Both the position numbers and the translations under genes were made by a program. A DNA stretch of 64,000 bases from Gnetum montanum (Eukaryota > Streptophyta > Gnetopsida > Gnetales > Gnetaceae). The notes under the pieces were generated by a model. The model did no database searches. It was not told the origin of the DNA and was given only the letters and a program-made list of their open reading frames with translations. This document shows, one piece after another, positions 22,651-33,345 of the stretch. Position 1 is the first letter of the stretch. Each line of letters starts with the position of its first letter. The stretch covers positions 600,239 to 664,238 of the forward strand of contig MNCI01025086.1 of assembly GCA_015680685.1 (NCBI GenBank), written 5' to 3'.

Positions 22651-22680
22651 AATTAGTCATGAGGGATATGGCCATCCATA
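22651..22680 (+). promoter_or_regulatory. Internal purine-rich motif of element C
   Basis: TTAGTCATGAGGGATATGGC follows integrase directly and matches the internal motif of B (11032-11060) and E (30553-30582). Confidence 0.55.
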
Positions 22681-23390
22681 CTAACACTTTATGAAAATCC
22701 TTAGTATTTTGACTTTTTTGTTTTACACATTTTTGGTTTTACAACTTTTTGTTTTCATATTCTTTATTTTATATATTTTTGTTTTTCAGGTTATTGATCT
22801 TTTCTAAGTTTTTGGTTTACATCATTGTTAGTATATTTAATATTTCTTGAATAATATTTTAATTTATTTTCTATTTTCTTGTATTTGGTGTGATTCTCTA
22901 CTTTTTTTGCTAATAAGGTATTAGGTATAATGGTAATGTGCTACTCAATGGTGGTATGTTTCATTTGTGAATTGATACAACCACTAACGAGCTAAGGTAT
23001 TTAACCACTTTATGTTACACTTTATATACTAATCCTTGATTTTGTTGTGATTGTACTGGGAAGCATGGACTGGAAGCAGGACTGTCTTCACCAAGGAGGA
23101 TGCAACAATATCACTCATGGGAGATTTTTCATGACCACTAGATCTCTTCTACCTCTCCTTCATTCTTCTATTTCCAAGAGGGGTTGGATGTCCATTGGAT
23201 CCAAATTTGTTCTTTCCTATTGTCATGAACACCCAATTTTGTACACAATTGTAATATTGTATGCTTGGGCACTACTGTATTTGTTTGTTTCCTCTATGTC
23301 ATTTTGCATGTCAGTCAAACATTCCATACCTCCTAATATAGTTTTTGTAAGGGACTTTTTCCTCTTCTTTTGTACTCAAGGATGAGTTTT
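22681..23390 (+). other. 3' non-coding spacer of element C
   Basis: T-rich with repeats of TTTTGTTTTACAC at the start. It ends in the conserved pre-PPT block (TTCCTATTGTCATGAACACC ... ACTCAAGGATGAGTTTT). It is shorter than in B, E and F and lacks their middle module. Confidence 0.55.
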
Positions 23391-23408
23391 CATTCAGTCA
23401 TGGGGGTA
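23391..23408 (+). promoter_or_regulatory. Polypurine tract of element C
   Basis: CATTCAGTCATGGGGGTA directly before TGAT, identical to the PPT of B. Confidence 0.75.
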
Positions 23409-24086
23409 TGATNNNNNNNNNNNNNNNNNNNNNNNNNNNNNNNNNNNNNNNNNNNNNNNNNNNNNNNNNNNNNNNNNNNNNNNNNNNNNNNNNNNNNNNN
23501 NNNNNNNNNNNNNNNNNNNNNNNNNNNNNNNNNNNNNNNNNNNNNNNNNNNNNNNNNNNNNNNNNNNNNNNNNNNNNNNNNNNNNNNNNNNNNNNNNNNN
23601 NNNNNNNNNNNNNNNNATTAATGTTATTCATTCATCAATTAATTTTAATTAATTAAGAAACTGATTAAAATACACAAGCATGACCCCTTTGAACATACAT
23701 GTGACACTTGGTAGCTCAGAAACGATTAGTTTTTGACAACCTAGTGGTGTTTACATAAAGTTCAAGATGTGCCCAAGAAGCAAGGACGGTTACTTGTGTT
23801 AGGCTAGATTAGATAATAGTTTACTTAGCCCTTAATTATTCTCACTTTTATTCTTTTTTTAGATGATCAAATTGATAAAACACAAAACAATAAAAATCTC
23901 ATGCCTCAATCACACTTAATCATACACTTGCATTTCACAAGTGAGACTAGGAAGACAACGAATGGACAACACGAACTAACCATTTAGCTCTAGTGTACTT
24001 GATAATTAAAGTCTATAGAATTTGATTGGATCACACGTGAATGCTTATGATTTATATGGTTGGACATAGGGGGTCTCCACTCATCA
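23409..24086 (+). repeat. 3' LTR of element C (with assembly gap)
   Basis: Starts TGAT, then a run of 204 Ns (23413-23616), then resumes at the point equivalent to 15876 in the 5' LTR and ends CTCATCA at 24086. The 5' LTR has about 394 bases where this copy has 204 Ns, so the gap size is not real. Confidence 0.85.
23413..23616. other. Assembly gap of 204 Ns
   Basis: The run lies wholly within the U3-R part of an LTR that has a second copy 8 kb upstream. Repeat collapse is the likely cause. Confidence 0.95.
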
Positions 24087-24091
24087 ATATT
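24087..24091. repeat. Right target-site duplication of element C (diverged)
   Basis: ATATT, against ATTGT at 15473-15477. The empty-site copy at 26971-26975 reads ATTGT. Confidence 0.65.
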
Positions 24092-24605
24092 AACATCATT
24101 TTCTTGATTATAAGTTTTATTAAGCTTCAAGTGCAAGGACTTGAAAATTTAGTTACATTATTTTCTTGTTCCTTTTTCTTTTTCTTGTAGCCCTATGGGG
24201 TTATGTGATTCTTGCAAGAAGATATCCATATTGAGCTTGTTCAAACCTTTCAGGGTTAAGTGTTTTTGTAGTGTCAAGATACTTCATAGCAAAGCTCACT
24301 TTTGTAAAGGTTGTGGAATCCTTGAAATCACATTGGGAGCTTATTGGGACCTTGCCAAGTTGAGTGGTTTCACAACAATGAAATACTCTATCACTTTATT
24401 GTAGAGCTTAGAGCTTGTATAGGGTGTGGTTTCCTTCAAACCATAATTCTTGAAGAAATAAAGTCTAGAGGTGTGCACGAATTTCACCCTTTCAGTGTGG
24501 ATGTACCCAAGTTGGGGAACCTTGTAAAATTTGGTGTGTTTGTGTGGATAGTGCAATTTTATTTGGGAATCTTATTCAACCCTCCTTATAAGTTCTTGAT
24601 CCTCA
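24092..24605 (+). repeat. 5' LTR of element D, right part
   Basis: Collinear with 26976-27360 of the 3' LTR, ending GATCCTCA. It contains about 128 bp (near 24240-24350) that are missing from the 3' LTR. Confidence 0.85.
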
Positions 24606-24607
24606 AG

Positions 24608-24623
24608 TGGTATTAAAGCTTGG
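24608..24623 (+). promoter_or_regulatory. Initiator-Met tRNA primer-binding site of element D
   Basis: TGGTATTAAAGCTTGG lies two bases after the LTR. The copia consensus is TGGTATCAGAGC; the two differences are C-to-T and G-to-A. Confidence 0.75.
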
Positions 24624-24652
24624 TAATCTTATGTAGATAACTTAACATAAAC

Positions 24653-25184
24653 ATGAAAGGGGCAATGAACATTAGATCACCATTAGTTTTTAGATTCAAT
24701 TTGAAAAATAGACTAATATGCTTCATCAATTTCTTCATGGAGTGTTGTATTTACTATGTTTGCTACATCAGTAAAGGAAGTCCAAATAATCATAGGAGTC
24801 ATCATAAAGAATATGAAAACTCCTTTGAAGAAAGGTATGGGTTTCTTTGCAATGAAATTATTTCTTTTCAAAGTCTATTCTTTAAAATGAAAGGCATCTT
24901 ACATGCCAAAGAGATAAAGATTGTAATGATGAATGTCCTTGTCCTATGAAAGAAAACTTAGGCCTAACGACTAAGATTCAAAGACTAACCAAGGTCATTG
25001 AGTAGACAAATAAGAAATGTTTAGAAAAGCCCAAAGATCAATAGTAAAATGATGTACACATCAAGGGTTCTTTAGAAAGAAGTTGTTCCATGTTTGGTAA
25101 CATAACAAATGTTTTTGACTTGGGTCATACTCTCTACAGAGAAATGTTGGGCATCTTCACCTCATCAGTTTACTAATATGATAG
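24653..25184 (+). other. Leader region of element D with a short unrecognised ORF
   Basis: An open stretch at 24653-24949 starts MKGAMNIRSPLVF. It has no recognised domain and unusual aromatic/cysteine-rich composition. It may be non-coding leader read by chance. 24950-25184 holds no feature I recognise. Confidence 0.35.
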
Positions 25185-26091
25185 AGAGGTGTTTCTACTC
25201 CTAACATGCCTTTTCTTAAAGGCAAGAGGAGACTTAATGAGTATTCAAAAAAGAGGAGCTCCACTTGTGATGAAGATGTAGAACCTAGTACTAGGCCTCA
25301 AAAATCAAGGAAGAAGGGATCTGCATCACCATCTCAAGCCTCTCCTTAGTTAAGAATGTCTAAATTTGTTAGTGGTCAAGTAAGATCTTGTCTAAAGAAG
25401 TTTCTTAAGCCCTTTGCTTGTACTCTTGGGATGATTGGCAAGAATCTCTCTTATCTTTGTAAGAGAATGGAAGAAGATAGAGTTCCTCTTCCTCCTAATG
25501 GGTACAAGTTTGAGGAGATCACCACTCTTCCCATATTAGATACTATGAAGGATTATCTAGCCCCACCTAGACACTTAGTAGCTACTAGGCCTTCCCAAGC
25601 TTATGACTCAAGAAATGCATCTGATTTAGAGGTGCTCAACACATCACTAGCACATGTCTAGGGGTAGTTTCCTAATCCCATGTAGCCTGGACCCAATTCT
25701 CATCATCAGGATGAAGCTCCACAAAAAATTGAGTAGCAGGATATGAGGAGCATCTTTAAGACTTCTTCCTAGTGGAGACCTATTGATCCTATCACTTATC
25801 AAAGGAGGGATGATTCCTCATCCTCTTAGTAGGTTTCATCCTAGCATAATCCACCAAGTTCATCTCAATTTCAAGTGAAACTCCATTCATGATGGGCTCC
25901 AATTCAAATACCATCTTTAGATGATTATTACAAGTAGGATGTCTATAGCTTCAGCAGTAGCACCAATAGTGACAATTATGATGAGGAGACCTATAGACCT
26001 TCTTATACTATAGCTAATTTTGATGAGTATTTAGATGATGCCATTGAGGTCAGTGATTAGAGTCCTTGGATGGTCCCTCTTTTTGGGTGAT
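25185..26091 (+). pseudogene. Unrecognised Ser/Gln-rich reading frame of element D
   Basis: One frame runs about 300 codons from near 25185 to a TGA at about 26091. It is broken almost only by TAG codons, a pattern expected when CAG glutamine codons decay. The intact middle (25356-25661) reads MSKFVSGQVRSCLKKFLKPF and continues with a compact, Leu-rich segment and PLPPNGYKFEEI. The N-terminal part is basic (KGKRRLNEYSKKRSS). The C-terminal part is Ser/Gln-rich, then acidic (NYDEETYRPSY, FDEYLDDAIEVSD), and ends SPWMVPLFG. I do not recognise the family. It fills the place where gag-pol would be, so it could be a degenerate gag-like protein or an unrelated accessory protein. Confidence 0.55.
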
Positions 26092-26420
26092 GTCCAAAAG
26101 GGAGGAGAATTTTTGGATAGTGGATAGTATATATTTGTACATTATAGATGGATAGTGATAGTATGTTATGTTTGTGAACTTTATGCCCTTTTTATATGGA
26201 TTCATCTACTATGCTATAAAGATAGGTTGGCTGTTTGAAAGTTTATGGAAATCCCTTGCTTCTTTTTGAACCTATTATCTTAAGCTCTTATATTTTTACT
26301 ACAGCGATGCCCTTTGGCTACCATTGGACTTTATACATCTTAAGTATTTTTATTGTTTAGTGTTATTTAAAGTTTATGTTGTTATATCTACTAACCCATT
26401 TCCTTAAGTTTTGTATATCA
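26092..26420 (+). other. 3' untranslated region of element D
   Basis: Non-coding, T-rich. It begins with AAAAGGGAGGAGAA (about 26096-26109), a purine run resembling a PPT, about 330 bp before the true PPT. Confidence 0.5.
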
Positions 26421-26436
26421 CCAAAAAGGAGGAGAT
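26421..26436 (+). promoter_or_regulatory. Polypurine tract of element D
   Basis: CCAAAAAGGAGGAGAT directly precedes TGTGGACC, the start of the 3' LTR. Confidence 0.75.
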
Positions 26437-27360
26437 TGTGGACCTTTTCGTATGTCAAAATCTTAAGGAAAAAGAGAAAATGAAAACTTTGTGGTGGACA
26501 ATGTTTTTGCAGGACATGAATAAGAACTCCACAATGAGATCTAAGAATTTAAGGAAAGTAGATCTATGGCAAGATGTCGAAACAAAAACTACATGGAAAA
26601 GATGAGAGGATGGATGAAAACAAAGGCTACAAATTAAATGAAGGTGCTCCGAGGACTAGCAAGAAGGAAAATTAACAAGAAAAATCCTTAGAATTTAGAC
26701 CTTAAAAGCTGAGGAGACATCTCTGAAAAATAATAGACGTCTCCTTGTAGATGTTCCACTGTAGATTTTCCATCTTCTAGTGAGACATTTCTCCTAAATT
26801 AAGGCTAATCTTAGTTAGATGTTCCAAGTTCAAAGCAAATGTCTACACTAGTAGTTTGGTAGCCATTGCATGAATTCCAAGGAGTTTTCAAAAACTTCGA
26901 GGCTATAATATGATGTCAAAATCTTGGGGATCCTAATTGTCTATTCAATGCAATTTTATTTTTTCTCTTCATTGTAACATCATTTACTTGATTGTAGGTT
27001 GTACTAAGCTTCAAGTGAAAGGACTTGTAAATTTAGTTACATTCTTTTCTTTTTCCCTTTTCTTTTTCTTGTAGCCCTATGAAAGAACACATTCATATTG
27101 AGCTTGTTGGGACCTTGTAGGGTTGAGTGGTTTCATAGTAATGAAACACTCCAAAGTGTAGATTAGAGCTTGTATAGGGTATGGTGCTCTTCAAACCATA
27201 ATTTTTGAAGAAACAAAGTTTAGAGGTATACACAAATTCTACCCTCCGAGTGTGGACACACCCAAGTTGAGGAACCATGTAAAATTTGGTGTATTTGTGT
27301 GGCTAGTGTAATTTTATTTAGGGAACTTATTCAAACCCCCTTCTAAGTTCTCAATCCTCA
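26437..27360 (+). repeat. 3' LTR of element D
   Basis: TGTGGACCTTTTCGTATG to CAATCCTCA, 924 bp, followed by AGCTA. It is about 140 bp shorter than the 5' LTR. Most of that is one deletion after GAGCTTGTT (about 27110), between short AGCTTGTT/AGCTTATT repeats that the 5' copy still has. It preserves the uninterrupted site into which C inserted in the 5' LTR. Confidence 0.85.
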
Positions 27361-27365
27361 AGCTA
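27361..27365. repeat. Right target-site duplication of element D (AGCTA)
   Basis: Exact match to 14922-14926. Confidence 0.8.
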
Positions 27366-27664
27366 TTCAAATGTCTGTGCCTTAATCACTATAAACATTT
27401 TCTAATTTTAACTTGTTCTTTCTACTATTTGTCTCTCTACAAGCTTAGGCTTGAGTTCTTGTATCATGCATTTCATGCTAGTGTTAAACATAGAGTACAA
27501 CTAAAGTGTTTTGTTAAAATAAATCAAAAAAATTTCATTTAAAACTATGAGGATAAAATTTAAGAGTTTTCTTAAATTTTATCCTTACTAGCATGTCAAG
27601 TACTCAAAAACAACCTCCAAGCCTTTATGTTTAAGTTTAATGATGACTAATGTTCTTTAACATG
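27366..27664. other. Sequence between elements D and E, with a hairpin
   Basis: No coding signal. A hairpin with a 16 bp stem (one mismatch) and 6-base loop lies at 27549-27586 (GGATAAAATTTAAG against CTTAAATTTTATCC). The rest is AT-rich. Confidence 0.5.
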
Positions 27665-27669
27665 GGTGG
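27665..27669. repeat. Left target-site duplication of element E (GGTGG)
   Basis: GGTGG recurs exactly at 37830-37834 beyond the other LTR. Confidence 0.75.
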
Positions 27670-28591
27670 TGATGAGTGGCGAGGTATCCCTACACCCAAC
27701 CATATGAATCACTAAGGTGTTTACATGAGATCTAGTTGAATTCCATGGACCTATAGCTCTCCAATGTACTAGTTCCTCTAGGAAGTGAAATGGGCATTGA
27801 GAACATTTGTTGTCTTCTCAACTATAATTTTGAGGCTCAAGGGTATGGTTTAAGTGTAATTGAGGTACATGATTTTTTTCATTTTATGTTTTATAAATTT
27901 AATTACTGAAAACAAGAATAAAAGGTAGAGGAATTCAATATCTAATTATTCTACTATCTAACTAACCTAACACAAGTAATCAACCCACTTTCCTAAACAC
28001 ATCCTAAACACATATAATGTTGCTAGACTACCAAATGTTAAGCGTTACCAAGTTACCAAGCACTATATGTATGCTTCAAGTGGTTGTGCTCATTTTCATT
28101 AACAACTAGAAATTAATTAGTTAATGTATCACTACATGACCAGAGTGTTTCAACATGAATCGGCGTAAGGCATAAAGTGCATTAAAGTAAAGTGCATGAA
28201 AGTAAAGTATATTTAAGGAAACATTAATCTACTCTCAGTGCTATGCTCAAGAGTTTGTTTTATTCCCATCACATTGCTGCGCTCAAGTACATTAGTGTTC
28301 AAACAAAGATCTGTACACACTTAGACTCTTACTGTAGGAACATAGAAAATATTCTATTTTTAGATAAAAAAAACTACAAGAGCTTCACTACTTTGACTAA
28401 AAAAACTATATTGAAATCATGAGCCCCAGTGCTATATTTATAGGCTGGTGTATACCCCATGACATCAAATACCCGACATTGCATCTTGGATCTAACATTA
28501 GATACCCAACATCACATCATGAACTCGATGTTAGATACTCGATGTCAAGGCTCTCTAGCATTGGAGATAATGAAAAAAATCTGTTTCATCA
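27670..28591 (-). repeat. 3' LTR of element E
   Basis: 922 bp. On the plus strand it starts TGATGAGTGGCGAGG and ends TTTCATCA. TATAAATA (minus strand) at 28435-28442. The U3 side (28445-28560) is a run of ~14 bp repeats with cores such as ATACCCGACATTG and TAGATACTCGATG. Confidence 0.85.
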
Positions 28592-28609
28592 TATCCCCAT
28601 GATTGAATG
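28592..28609 (-). promoter_or_regulatory. Polypurine tract of element E
   Basis: Minus strand CATTCAATCATGGGGATA directly precedes TGATGAAACAG of the 3' LTR. Confidence 0.75.
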
Positions 28610-30552
28610 AAAACTCATCCTCGAGTGTATAGGAAGAGGAATAAGTTCCTTACAAAATATTTGGAAGGTATGGGATTATTGATTGACATACAAATTGACT
28701 AGATGAAACAAACAAACTCTAAGTGCCAAAGTGTATAGAGTTATAATTTTTTAAAAAGTGGTTGTTCATGAGAAGAGAAGGGAACACCCTAGATAACACT
28801 AACATCTGACACCTCTTGGTAGCTGAAGAATGAGGGAGAAGATCCAATGATCATGAATTGTCCTCATCATGTGGTACTATTGCATCATCCTTGGTGAAGA
28901 TAGTCCTACTTCTGGTCCATGCTTCCCACTATAATCACGATAGAATCAGTAATTAGTATGCAATGTGTAACAAATAGTTATCAAATGTGTTATCTCATTG
29001 GTGGTTACACTCAGCTAGGTTATGATGGAGTGTTAGTGGGAAGGTTGAAAAATAGGATAAAATAGATATGTGATCCATTAAATTTGAGAAAGTTCAACAC
29101 AAGAAAATATTTGAAGAGGGTGTAATAATTCAAAACAATAAAAAGAAAAGTTTAATAAAAAATGTTGTGAAGATGTGCATAATTGGATGTCATTGATGGG
29201 GTAAACAAAAAGATTTGATTGTAAGAGTGTCTAAGGGTAAAAAACTTAACTAACCCAACCAAAAGATATGCAAGTGGGTCCTCCCCAAAGCAAGAACAAG
29301 CCTTTTATGCCCTTGCATAACTTTAAACCAAAAAGTCTATGGGTTTTGTGGATGATTAATGGTTACAGAAGGTTAAGTACAAAAAACTAGAAAAACTACC
29401 TAAGAATTTTGACACATCAAACCAGGACATCAAACAAGAACATGAAACCAACAGTGAGGTGAAACATGGAAAGCATAGATGGATGAGAGAGAGTGGAATG
29501 AAGTTCCTGATTAAGGTCACATGAAATTCCTTATGGATTTTATCATTAAATGACCTTGATAAGATCCATCATTAGTCTAGACCAAAACCAACCTCATTCA
29601 GTGACTTCACATCATCATTATAAGACCAGTCCATCCCCTTGAGACATAAGAGTGCTTCCATAGAACAACCACCATTCCTTATTAGAGAAGACAAGAGAAG
29701 TAGGAAGCTAGGAAGGGCATTAGTTAGAGGGGACCTTCACGCATGGGTAACATGTCTTTCTAGTCTCACAACCAGTGCTTATAGCCCATTTATTTTTTCT
29801 AAGGTGTGTGCTTTGAATTTCCATCATTTTTTTGAAATAGGAACTACACCATGCATAGACGTATGTATTTATTTTTTCTAAGGGGTGTTCTTTGAATTCC
29901 CATCATTTTTTTTTGTGATGAAAACCACACAATGCAAAGATGTATTCAACTTCTTTTTATTGCTTGACATGGAATGGTAAGAAATCCACAAAAACACACA
30001 TGCACCCAGGCAAACAAAAAGGCACAAAGAATATCAAATCCCCTTAAAGTCACACCTTGTTCAAACGTTTGAAACCTTCCCAATCTTGAAAACTACCAAA
30101 GTCACAAGTTCATTAAAGTTTCATTAATGAAAAAGGGACCACATGTTCCCAAAATAAGAAAAACCATAAAGTTTGTGAATGGGTGGATGTTGTGGACTCA
30201 TTGCTTATTGCATGAAAAATAAACCATGTCCTAATCATTTGTAACAAAATTCAAATCCAAAAACCAAACACTAACAATCAAATAACAAAAATAGCACATA
30301 TCACCATCAATCAACACCTTACAACTGTGCTTGGCACTTATTAACAAAAATTTAGAAAATCACACCAAAACAAAAGAAAATATAAAAGAAAGTGTAAAAT
30401 TTTGAAGAGATAGTAAATGTACTAATAATGGTGTAAAAAAAATTAGAAGAGATTAATGACATGAAAATAACAAAATGTAAAATAAAGAATGTGTAAAACA
30501 AAAAGTTGTAAAACAAAAAAGATGAAAAACTGAGAAGTTGCTTATATGGTTA
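28610..30552 (-). other. 3' non-coding spacer of element E
   Basis: About 1.9 kb without usable frame. Its reverse complement follows the spacer of B (11450-12260) and F (41210-42060): the cluster at 29270-30030 includes AAGGGGTGTGCTTTGAATT-like and GGGCATAAAAGG-type landmarks. The far end (30330-30540) is A-rich on the plus strand (repeats of GTAAAACAAAAA), which is the TTTTGTTTTAC run next to the internal purine motif. Confidence 0.6.
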
Positions 30553-30582
30553 GCATAGGTAGCCATCTTCTCCATAATTAAC
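30553..30582 (-). promoter_or_regulatory. Internal purine-rich motif of element E
   Basis: Minus strand AATTATGGAGAAGATGGCTA matches the internal motif of B and C at the end of integrase. Confidence 0.5.
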
Positions 30583-30599
30583 TTGAAAGGTGGAGATCT

Positions 30600-31800
30600 G
30601 AAATATGGAGCATGGTTGTCTATCCAATGAGACATTTGTTGTATTAGCTAGCTTATGCTCATGGAAAAGTTCGATTTATTAGATGTTGACAAACTACTTC
30701 TTATTTGGGCTCTCAAGTTTGTAGATCATCATGGCCTTAGAAGAAAACGTTTTGTAAATGATGTAAGGTCCATCCCACAATTTTTGGAACTTAGTTCATT
30801 GAGGTACATGTGTGGGGTTCTAGTAGAGAACCTTATCTCTTAGTTGAAATTTAAATTTTTTGATTTTAAGGTCATGACACTTTTTGTTGTAGGCCTTGTG
30901 CAACTTGTTAGATAATATCACTATCAATTAGTTTTCATCTAGTAGGTTGAGATTCATTAGTCTTTATGTTTGTGTTAGACTCAAGTTAAGGTTGAGGTCA
31001 CAAGTTGTTGAAAGTGTATGGAGCTTAGATTGAATAGGAAGTGTTGGTAATTTTTCGTACACAAGCTCATAGGGAGAATAGCCTATAAGAAGTTTTCATA
31101 TTGAGCGATAGGCCCAAAGGGCATTGTTGAGTTTTGTGCTTTAGTGTTCCCTATATTTGCTAATAGTTCTTGTTCGAGTCCTTGTGATTTCCCTATTAGT
31201 AACCTCATCTTGAACATTGGCTTGGGGTGATAGGGTGTTGTGAGTTTATGTTCAACCCCCAAGCATTGCATGAGTTTTTGAAAAGTAGTGCCTATAAAGT
31301 GAGTTCCATTATTAGAAATTAATGCATGTGAAACACCAAACCTATTTACAACATTTTTTTCTAAAAATTGAGTAGTAGTAGAAGTTTTATAGTTGATTAT
31401 GGTTGTTGCTTCTACCCATTTCATACAATAGTCAATGGCAAATATGATGTACGCCTTTCCATTTAACATGGACGTGATGGAACCCATGAAATTAATGCCA
31501 TAGATGTTGAACAGTTCTAGTGGTTAAATTCATTGGTGTGGTCCCTCCATTCAAGTAGTCATTCTACCATCTTGTTGGCATCGTTCGCAAGAGTAGACAT
31601 AATGGTGAGCATCCCTGAAGATTGTTGGCCAATATAACTCTACCATCAAGATTTTAATGGCTATGTGTCTCTTAGCATAATGTCCTCCACAAGGACCTTC
31701 ATGAGCATCGTGAAGAATGTGCAATTGATCAACATCAAGGGCACACCAATGAACTAGGCCATTGGCACACACCTTGTAGAGATGTCCATTGATCTACATG
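30600..31800 (-). pseudogene. Integrase of element E
   Basis: The zinc-binding domain is at 31772-31551 (minus strand), with GPCGGHYAKRH, YWPTIFRDAH and SCERCQQDG, giving the H-H-C-C ligands. The core at 31487-31083 has GKAYIIFAIDYCMKWVEAT with the first catalytic Asp. ISNNGTHFIG follows, where the second catalytic Asp is Asn, then VEHKLTTPYHPK. The block expected to hold the catalytic Glu is frameshifted. The C-terminal part reaches about 30600. It would have inserted element DNA into the genome; it is inactive. Confidence 0.85.
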
Positions 31801-32400
31801 AAGTGTTTTACCTAGTGAAGAAGCAACTATTACTTCCAATGGTCCAACCCTTGTGACATCTTTTGGGTGAGAAGATAGGTAAGAATGTCATCATACTATT
31901 TAGGCTCATTGGGAAATTATTCAATTATAGCCCCAACATAGAGGAGTTCATCAGGAAATATGTTAGATAGTGGGTTTCTTCCTCTTTGGTGTCCCATCAC
32001 AATTGAGACAAGTGATTAATGACCACATTCTCAATAACCTTTTTTATCTACCATCATAAAATTGAATTCCTGTAAGATCACTAGCCATTATATGACATGG
32101 GGGCTCATCGTTGGCTTGTTCATCAAAACGTGGATGGAACTATGGTCTGTGTGCACAAACACCTTGTATCCAAGTACATAATGCCTAAACTTCTTTAGAG
32201 TAAAAACCACTACCATCAATTCTTTTTCTATAGTGATATAGTTTATTTATGCACCCACAATACTTCAACTAGCATAGTGGATGTAGTATGGATGTTTCCT
32301 ATCATCCATTTGCATAAGCATGGCTCCCAAGGCATAATTTGATGCATCTATCATGACATGAAATGGTTTGGAGCAGTCAGGTGCTTGTAAAACTGGAGTT
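31801..32400 (-). pseudogene. RNase H of element E
   Basis: Minus strand. A Y-Y-I-H-Y-A-S block at about 32270-32310 is followed by INYITIEKELMVVVFTLKKF (32180-32240), HYVLGYKVFVHTDHSSIHVL (32120-32180) and WLVILQEFNFMMVDKKG (32030-32085). These match C and the gypsy RNase H order. The stretch 31801-32000 is the RNase H-integrase connection. Confidence 0.75.
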
Positions 32401-33345
32401 TCTACAAGTTTCTCTTTCAATTGTTAGAATGATTTTTCACATTTTGTAGTCTAGACAAAGGGAGCATTGTTCTTTCTTAGCTCCACCAATAGTTTTATGA
32501 TCTTAGAGAAATTCTTTATGGATCGTCAATAGTAGCCAGTATTTCCAAGGATTGATCAAACATCTTTGATAGTTTCTGGTTGGTGGGTTCCTTGGATAAC
32601 CCTTTTTTCTCAAGGTCTACCTCAATTCCTACTTGTGATATTCTATGCCCCAATACACTGCCTTCCTAGACCATCAGGTGACTCTTTTGCCAATTGAGCC
32701 ATAAGCTGGTTTCAACACATTGTTTTAGCACTTACTCAAGGTGGTCCAAGGCTTGCTCATATATAGCTCCATAAGTGGAGAAGTCATCCATGAATACTTC
32801 CATACCACTTCCAATTTTCTATTGAAAATTTCTTAGAACTAGGTGTTGGAATGCAGTAGGAGAATTGCATAGACCAAATGGCCTCTTGCAATATGCAAAA
32901 GTCCCCCAAGGACTTGTGAATGTTATCTTTGGTTGATCCTTTGGTGCAATTTAAATTTGGTTATAGCCACTATAACCATCTAGAAAACTATAGTAGTAAT
33001 TCTCAAATATTGTTTCTAGCACCTGATCAACAAATGGCAATAGAAAATGGCCCTTGAATGTTGCCATATTCAATAGCTAAAAATTGATGCAAGCCCACCA
33101 CTTACCACCTTTCTTTGGCATAATTATGAGTGGACTAACCCACTCACTATCTGCAATGGGATAAATGAACTCTACCTTGAGGAGTTTTTTGATTTCCTCC
33201 TTAATGATCTGCTTCAGTTTGGGGTTCAACCACCTCTATGGTTTTCTTTTTGGCTTCATGGATGGATTAGTGTAGATGTGGTGCTTGCATATCCTAGGAT
33301 CAATCCTTGTGAGTTCAAGATATGACCAAGCAAAAGTTGCTAATC
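32401..33345 (-). pseudogene. Reverse transcriptase of element E
   Basis: Minus strand. The catalytic block at 32765-32805 reads EVFMDDFSTYG, so the FMDD motif is intact, unlike in C. LNWQKSHLMV and SVLGHRISQVGIEVD follow (32615-32700). Upstream are PKKGG-type and DSEWV blocks (33115-33160) and the N-terminal RT part to 33345. Surrounding stops and frame changes make the gene dead. Confidence 0.85.

Larger units (their letters stand above)
15478..24086 (+). mobile_element. Element C: Athila-like retrotransposon with full domain order
   Basis: LTR, tRNA-Asp PBS, gag, linker, protease, RT, RNase H, integrase, internal purine motif, spacer, PPT, LTR. It lies inside the 5' LTR of D. The uninterrupted sequence of D's 3' LTR at 26950-26990 (CTCTTCATTGTAACATCATT) shows the empty site. 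Flanks are ATTGT on the left and ATATT on the right, which aligns with ATTGT of the empty site with two changes. RT and integrase carry catalytic substitutions and many stops, so the element is dead. A 204-N gap lies in the 3' LTR. Confidence 0.88.
14927..27360 (+). mobile_element. Element D: copia-like non-autonomous LTR element hosting element C
   Basis: LTRs at 14927-15477 plus 24092-24605 (split by element C) and 26437-27360, flanked by a perfect AGCTA duplication. The PBS (TGGTATTAAAGC) is of the initiator-methionine tRNA type used by copia elements. The PPT is AAAAAGGAGGAGAT. The internal region is only about 1.8 kb (24606-26436). It contains no gag, protease, integrase, RT or RNase H motif, but does have an unrecognised reading frame. 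D is therefore a non-autonomous element that needed proteins in trans. C inserted into D's 5' LTR later. Confidence 0.85.

Noticed and set aside
23398-23656. Open frames across the N run
   Set aside because: They consist of unknown residues from the assembly gap.
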